Assembly (NCBI GenBank): GCA_965601475.1
Contig: OZ271832.1
Location: forward strand, 6,014,001-6,078,000
Source of the DNA: JAWPMT01 sp965601475
Lineage (GTDB): Bacteria > Bacteroidota > Bacteroidia > Cytophagales > Cyclobacteriaceae
DNA length: 64,000 nt
Direction: 5' to 3'
A model generated the notes under the pieces. It was not told where the DNA came from. It was given only the letters and a program-made list of their open reading frames with translations, and made no database searches. The position numbers were made by a program, and so were the translations under genes. How positions within the stretch are numbered: the first letter of the stretch is position 1; every line of letters starts with the position of its first letter. This document shows, piece after piece, positions 59,566 through 64,000 of the stretch.

Positions 59566-60333
59566 TTGAGGCCCAACCTCAGACACCAGATTCAGCAATA
59601 TTTCTCACATGCCATCAGGTCTAAAGGGGCCGGGCAACTACATTCTCCATTTGTTTTTAGCCTGTACAACCAGGTACTTCGAAAAAAATCGATACCAGAT
59701 CCCGAGTTGGAAAACCTGCGCAGAAAACTTCGCAGGTCCACACAACCCATTCGCCAAATTGATTTCAAACGTGCAACACAATGGACCACTACCCTGGGCA
59801 AGCTCGCCAGGACTTCCCCAACGCCGGCTCGGTTCTCCCTATTTCTCAGACGATTGATTGTTTTCCTTAAGGCCTCTACCCTATTAGAAACGGGAACGAG
59901 TCTTGGCCTCAACACCCTGTATTTGTCCAGGACTGCCGGAGTGTGCCAAGTTCGGACTATTGAAGGGAACGAAGCCATCGCCAACATAGCTGAGAAACAC
60001 TTCCTGGCTTTGGGCACGGAAAAGATTGAGTTGATCAGGGGTGAATTGAAAAATGTATTTGCATCTACCATCCAAAGCCTTCCTGAGTTCATTTTTCTCG
60101 ACGCTGATCATTCGAAAGAAGGCACCCTACGCTGCATAGCAGCAATCCAAAAAGCCTCCGAGCCTCCAAAGTGCATTGTGATACACGATATCCATGCTTC
60201 TAAGTCCATGACCCGGGCATGGCAGACCATCATCGACAATAATGCCTTCCCGCTGACGATAGACCTCTACCATGCAGGCTTGATTTTTCCTAAAGTCGCA
60301 ATGGAAAAGCAACATTTCCGATTACGGATGTAA
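59566..60333 (+). CDS. Class I SAM-dependent methyltransferase, O-methyltransferase-like
   Basis: 255 residues from a TTG start, one base after the apaG stop. SAM motif I is LLETGTSLGLNTLYLS (residues about 105-120), motif II is VRTIEGNEA, and the later IFLDADHSKEGT and IVIHDIHASKSM carry the acidic and His residues of O-methyltransferases. The N-terminal 70 residues are basic. Substrate unknown. Confidence 0.85.
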   Translation: MRPNLRHQIQQYFSHAIRSKGAGQLHSPFVFSLYNQVLRKKSIPDPELENLRRKLRRSTQPIRQIDFKRATQWTTTLGKLARTSPTPARFSLFLRRLIVFLKASTLLETGTSLGLNTLYLSRTAGVCQVRTIEGNEAIANIAEKHFLALGTEKIELIRGELKNVFASTIQSLPEFIFLDADHSKEGTLRCIAAIQKASEPPKCIVIHDIHASKSMTRAWQTIIDNNAFPLTIDLYHAGLIFPKVAMEKQHFRLRM

Positions 60334-60391
60334 TTAAATACTCTAAGGGTTAATTTTGCGCCCAATTCGAAGCGAGGAAAAGACTACTACA

Positions 60392-61294
60392 ATGGCTACT
60401 GAAGCGGTAAACAATCAAAACAGAAACATCGTCATCGGTTTGGTGATCTTCGCCCTGCTGGGCGCCGCAGTATACTTTTTTATGCAAAGCCGCACCCTGG
60501 CTGAGGAAAAGGAGCAGCGAGAACGAGAACTTAATCAGGCCGTACTGCAACTTGATTCACTGTCCACCGAAATGGACAAGCAAATCGCCACCATCGAGGA
60601 ATTGGGCGGTGAAATTGATACCCTGATGTCTGTGAGGGCTCAGCTGGAGCAAGAGAAGAAGGATCTCCTGGACCTTGACAAAAGACGACAGAAGAATATC
60701 ACAGCGTTACGTAATCGAGTAGATGGCTACAAAGAACTGCTTCTACTGAAAGACGAGGAAATAAAGCAACTGAAGGTGCTCAACGACGAACTCCTCACGG
60801 AAAATACCAACCTCAAGGTGGAGAAGAACGAGTTGAATGAAACTCTCCAAAATATAAACGAAGAGAAAGCAGAGTTGGAAGAGCAGGTCGCGCTGGCGGG
60901 CAGACTTGTGGTGGAGGGACTACGCGTTTTTGCTGTGAGTTCAAGAGGCAAGGAAAGAGAAGCAGAATTCAGAAACCGCCATATTGAGCAATTGAAAGTT
61001 GGCTTCTATGTGAGTGAAAACAACCTGGCTCCCATCGAAGGAAAGGAGTTGCTGGTGCGCATCGTGGCCCCTGATGGCAACGTACTATTTGATGTGAGTA
61101 GAGGTTCTGGATCCTTCTTTTTCGAAAGTCGTGAGTTGTTTTATACGGCCAAGAAGGAGATCCTATATGACCGTAGCCGGCAAGAAGTCACCTTGCTCTA
61201 CGACAAAGGCAGTGAATACGCCATCGGGCAACATTGGGTGGAAGTTTATACCGATGAATACCTGATGGGTAAGGGATTCTTCACTGTGAAGTAA
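60392..61294 (+). CDS. Membrane-anchored coiled-coil protein
   Basis: About 300 residues. One N-terminal membrane helix (about 13-33, VIGLVIFALLGAAVYFFM), then a long coiled coil (about 35-170, with EKEQRERELNQAV, EEKAELEEQV), then a beta-rich C-terminal domain of about 110 residues. Not recognised as a named family. The start at 60392 (MATEAVNN) places the helix near the N-terminus; a Met at 60356 is possible. Confidence 0.78.
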   Translation: MATEAVNNQNRNIVIGLVIFALLGAAVYFFMQSRTLAEEKEQRERELNQAVLQLDSLSTEMDKQIATIEELGGEIDTLMSVRAQLEQEKKDLLDLDKRRQKNITALRNRVDGYKELLLLKDEEIKQLKVLNDELLTENTNLKVEKNELNETLQNINEEKAELEEQVALAGRLVVEGLRVFAVSSRGKEREAEFRNRHIEQLKVGFYVSENNLAPIEGKELLVRIVAPDGNVLFDVSRGSGSFFFESRELFYTAKKEILYDRSRQEVTLLYDKGSEYAIGQHWVEVYTDEYLMGKGFFTVK

Positions 61295-61359
61295 GGGCCG
61301 ACACCGGGCACCTCGGCAAGGTCTGTATCAACGGACGGTTTGAGGCCATGACCATCTAA

Positions 61360-61608
61360 GCAGTATCATTCGGGTCCATTCTTTTGTGGATCATCGTTGA
61401 ATTGGAGGCAATCATGTGTTTTCGAAGGTGAATCATACGCTTATCGGTATGAATCACGCACATCCTAAGGCCATTCATTCATTTCCTGAGGCCGATCGTG
61501 CTTCTCCGAACATGAATCATACTCGGTTGGATCAGGATCGTATGTAAACGGAGGCGAATCGAGTGTGTCCGGGGATAAATCATCCGCATCCGGAGGTGAT
61601 TATTGTAT
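61360..61608. repeat. Degenerate 21-22 bp tandem repeat
   Basis: About eleven imperfect units, each with GAATCAT- or GATCGT-like beginnings and a CCGGAGG- or CCTAAGG-like end. The period of 20-23 bp is about two helical turns. The tract leads into the three sharper units at 61609-61671. Confidence 0.6.
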
Positions 61609-61671
61609 CGTCTTAAGATAAGTTTGTGCCGTCCTAAAACAAGTTGTGTATCGTCCTAAAATAAGTTGACA
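61609..61671. mobile_element. Probable solo terminus of an IS21-like element
   Basis: Three units of about 21 bp: CGTCTTAAGATAAGTTT, CGTCCTAAAACAAGTTG and CGTCCTAAAATAAGTTGACA. The last ends in a CA dinucleotide. IS21-family ends carry several tandem transposase-binding repeats and end in TG/CA. No transposase (istA/istB) is present on either side, so only one end seems to remain. Confidence 0.45.
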
Positions 61672-61966
61672 AGGTTTTAGATTAATTCTGACAATGATTC
61701 ACAATAGTAAACGATAATCCTATTTGTACTTTACCAGGATGGTCTTAATCCCAGGTTCGCTTGGCCGGTTAAGGATTATACCTGTTTTGTGCTGTCAGTA
61801 CCGCGCCAATAGCACATTGAAGTACTTCGAAGCACACCAGGTTTCGACAGGATCGTGCTCGGCCCTCAGCCCGGATAGAGCCGGTACCCTACAGCGCAGC
61901 GAAGCGTATAGGCGATAGCCGGAATACCTTCAGCAACGAGCCACCAACAGGGCGCTGCCCAAAATT
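61672..61966. other. Spacer before the GPH transporter gene end
   Basis: 295 bp with no credible gene. It is AT-rich at first, then GC-rich with a few short GC stretches. No RNA gene was recognised. Confidence 0.4.
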
Positions 61967-63337
61967 CTATCCATCTCCTTCCTGGCCACCATTGGCTCTA
62001 CGGGCCTCCAGGGCTTCCTGCATCTCCTGGCTGGTCTTCTCGTCGATGGTATAGAAGAAGAGAAATACTGCGCAGGACATGTACAATATCCCGGGAATGA
62101 CGGAGATCATCAGTTTGATACCGTTGAGGGATGTGGCGCTTTGCACTTCATTGGGCACAAACTGAAACAAGGCCAATAACCAACCCGCCAATGCACCACC
62201 TACCCCCCAGCCCGCTTTTTGGGCAAAAGTAGCTGCGGAAAAGACCAAGCCCGTAGACCGGCGACCAGTCTTCCACTCGGAGTAGTCTGCGGTGTCGGCA
62301 AGCATGGTCCATAGCAGCGGCACGGCGGGTGCATAGGCCATCTTGGCGAAGATGTTGATCACGTAGAAGAGAATGATGTCCTTCTCCCCTGGAAGGAACA
62401 AAAGCATAAAGAATGCACCGGAAATGATACTACTACCCAAAAAGGTATTGCGCTTGCCAAATTTCTTGGCGAGTGGCTTGGACAGCGGAATCACGACGAT
62501 CAATGCGATGGTACTGACCACATTGAAGAGCTGTACATTCTCTTCCTGACCGAGGTAATACTTGAAATAGTAAGCGATCGTAAGGTTTTGCAGGGCGAAC
62601 ATGACAAACGACACGATACCCACGAAGAATAGAATGAGCCAGGGCCGGTTCTTGATCAGGTTCTTGAAGTCCTCCTTCAACGATGATTTCTGCTCTGCAG
62701 GAGGCTTCACCCGCTCCTTCGTAGAGGTAAAGGTGATCATGAAGAGCACAAAACTGATGGCTGAAAACAGGATGAGTGTCATCTGGTAGCCATCGGCATC
62801 GTTGCCTTTTCCGAAGAACTTGGCAAGTGACAGCGCCGTTCCCGTAACAATGAGCTGGCCCGCAAAGGCAAATACAAATCGATAGGAATTCAATCCTGCC
62901 CTTTCCAGGGAATTGGCTGTCATGACCGCCCCCAGTGAAGAATATGGCAGATTGATGGCCGTGAACACCGTCATCAGTAGCAGGTAGGTCGTACCTGCGT
63001 AAATGACCTTGCCTGTGGGTCCGAGGTCCGGTGTGGTGAAGGTCATCACCGCCAGAATGGCGTATGGCAGTGCCATCCAAAGAATATAAGGTCGAAACTT
63101 ACCCCAGCGGGTGTTGGTGCGGTCGGCAATAACCCCCATGATGGGATCGCTGACCATATCCCAAAACCGCGCTATCAGCATGATCGTACCAGCCGCAGCC
63201 GCTGTAATCCCAAATGTATCGGTATAGAAGATCAGGATCCAGAAACCTACCATATCCCACACAAAGTGAGAAGCGGTGTCTCCGAGGCCGTAGCCGACTT
63301 TCTCCCTGAAGGAGAGCTTGGTAGCGATCTTATTCAT
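61967..63337 (-). CDS. GPH-family sugar:cation symporter (MelB-like MFS)
   Basis: 456 residues, twelve membrane segments. The glycoside-pentoside-hexuronide signature GYGLGDTASHFVWDMV near the start, then IARFWDMVSDPIMGVIADRT with the Asp pair of the cation site, and TRWGKFRPYILW. A long cytoplasmic loop (around residue 215) and TADYSEWKTGRRSTGLVFS late in the protein also fit. Substrate likely an oligosaccharide or glycoside; the gene is downstream of a probable carbohydrate-related gene. Confidence 0.92.
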   Translation of the reverse strand: MNKIATKLSFREKVGYGLGDTASHFVWDMVGFWILIFYTDTFGITAAAAGTIMLIARFWDMVSDPIMGVIADRTNTRWGKFRPYILWMALPYAILAVMTFTTPDLGPTGKVIYAGTTYLLLMTVFTAINLPYSSLGAVMTANSLERAGLNSYRFVFAFAGQLIVTGTALSLAKFFGKGNDADGYQMTLILFSAISFVLFMITFTSTKERVKPPAEQKSSLKEDFKNLIKNRPWLILFFVGIVSFVMFALQNLTIAYYFKYYLGQEENVQLFNVVSTIALIVVIPLSKPLAKKFGKRNTFLGSSIISGAFFMLLFLPGEKDIILFYVINIFAKMAYAPAVPLLWTMLADTADYSEWKTGRRSTGLVFSAATFAQKAGWGVGGALAGWLLALFQFVPNEVQSATSLNGIKLMISVIPGILYMSCAVFLFFYTIDEKTSQEMQEALEARRANGGQEGDG

Positions 63338-63377
63338 ACTGAGGGGGGTTAGGTTCGTTTATCTATTTTCCAATCTT

Positions 63378-64000
63378 TCAATTTACAGGGAATTGATATA
63401 CAATGCGGTTCACACGACCCGAACGTGCAAAAATCTCCTTGCTGATGGCTTCCGGAATTTCATTGGTGGCAATCTCCTCCTCCTGGCCGTCCTGGCTGTG
63501 AATTGAAATCTTCTGTTCGCTAGCTGCCTGGTAGATGACCAGCACCTGGCAATAAGTGAAGGCCAGCTGGCCAGCGTCAAGATTGATCTGCTGGCTGGTA
63601 CCATGAACGTCAAAATAGGTAAATACTGAAGCTTCCGGCACGAGTTCCTCAGAATGAAACAATATCGGATTAAAGTGGATTTTACCCTCTTCAACACCAA
63701 TACCCAGTTCTGCCCATCGGTTGAGCACATCTTCCTTCACTTGTCCGGTCATGCCCGGCTGCTGGGCACCTTTGCTTCCCGGAGTGTGGGAATAGGGATC
63801 AGTAGGGAATGCTCCGTAGAGCTCAGGAGATTTGTTGATACCAATCCCGGCCCGAATCTCATAGTAGTGATCCATCAGCTTGCCCATGACCTTAGAGCCG
63901 GCATACTCCGGTCCGGCCCAATAGATGTTTTCTTGTACCGAAAGTAATAGCTTGGATACCATGTGCCAGTAGATGCTGCCCAGTCCTTCGTAGCCAAAGA
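63378..64000 (-). CDS. C-terminal part of a large, probably carbohydrate-related protein (5' end missing)
   Basis: The reading frame is open to the window edge, so the N-terminus is missing; about 207 residues visible. Seen: GYEGLGSIYWHMVSKLLL, YGAFPTDPYSHTPGSKGAQQPGMTGQ and LGIGVEEGKIHFNPILF. No family is named with confidence. The location 40 bp upstream of a GPH sugar symporter on the same strand points to glycan use (inference). Confidence 0.65.
   Translation of the reverse strand, partial: FGYEGLGSIYWHMVSKLLLSVQENIYWAGPEYAGSKVMGKLMDHYYEIRAGIGINKSPELYGAFPTDPYSHTPGSKGAQQPGMTGQVKEDVLNRWAELGIGVEEGKIHFNPILFHSEELVPEASVFTYFDVHGTSQQINLDAGQLAFTYCQVLVIYQAASEQKISIHSQDGQEEEIATNEIPEAISKEIFARSGRVNRIVYQFPVN

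Overview
The window looks like a chromosomal segment of a marine-type Bacteroidetes, most likely order Cytophagales. The basis is gene content and promoter style: a six-gene alternative complex III (act) cluster joined to an aa3 oxidase cluster, an OmpL47-type repeat protein, DUF983, DUF420 and DUF5683 proteins, a yidC-parA-parB-DUF5683-dapB-lepB run, and promoters of the TTTG-N17..23-TAnnTTTG type. Several genes appear to start with TTG. No rRNA, tRNA, CRISPR array or intact transposase was seen.

Layout. 1-9.4 kb: 5' part of ispG, an SDR oxidoreductase, a MlaE/MlaF lipid-transport pair, an M16 metalloprotease, a GAF protein with a small partner, a hairpin-rich non-coding stretch and an unrecognised 417-residue protein. 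9.4-12.6 kb: about 3 kb without a credible gene, built from four partial or complete copies of a unit of about 0.82 kb. The units are packed with short palindromes, including two arrays of TGTACACC palindromes with a 42-bp period, and the block is flanked by a direct repeat of about 120 bp. 12.6-36 kb (minus strand): one long gene train. It begins at a good act promoter (35919-35949), runs actABCDEF, then ctaC, ctaD, ctaA, ctaB, two subunit III genes and subunit IV, then small membrane proteins (SCO-like, DUF420, a CxxC protein, DUF983), and ends with a NtrY-like histidine kinase and a large outer-membrane protein. It would move electrons from menaquinol through the Act cytochromes to the oxidase and also supply heme A.

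36-50 kb: a TPR-CHAT protein, an OmpL47-type secreted repeat protein, a serine beta-lactamase-fold hydrolase, and a serine-biosynthesis set. The serine set is a phosphatase-dehydrogenase (SerB-SerA) fusion and a SerC-type aminotransferase, with a cysteine-less YtxJ-like protein between them. Then come a universal stress protein, a MarR regulator, and an ECF sigma / membrane acidic protein / Spy-like / beta-barrel operon. 50-61.3 kb: pyrG, yidC, parA, parB, DUF5683, dapB, lepB, a small membrane protein, ung, apaG, a methyltransferase and a coiled-coil membrane protein. 61.3-64 kb: a degenerate 21-22 bp repeat tract ending in what looks like a solo IS21-type terminus, then a GPH-family sugar symporter and the C-terminal part of a probable carbohydrate-related protein cut by the window edge.

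The strongest candidates for something undescribed are the repeat block at 9.66-12.43 kb, the hairpin cluster at 7.8-8.1 kb before the 417-residue orphan, the Fur/PerR-like 7-1-7 palindrome upstream of the act operon, and the cysteine-less YtxJ homologue inside the serine operon. All function calls come from reading motifs by eye; no database search was run.
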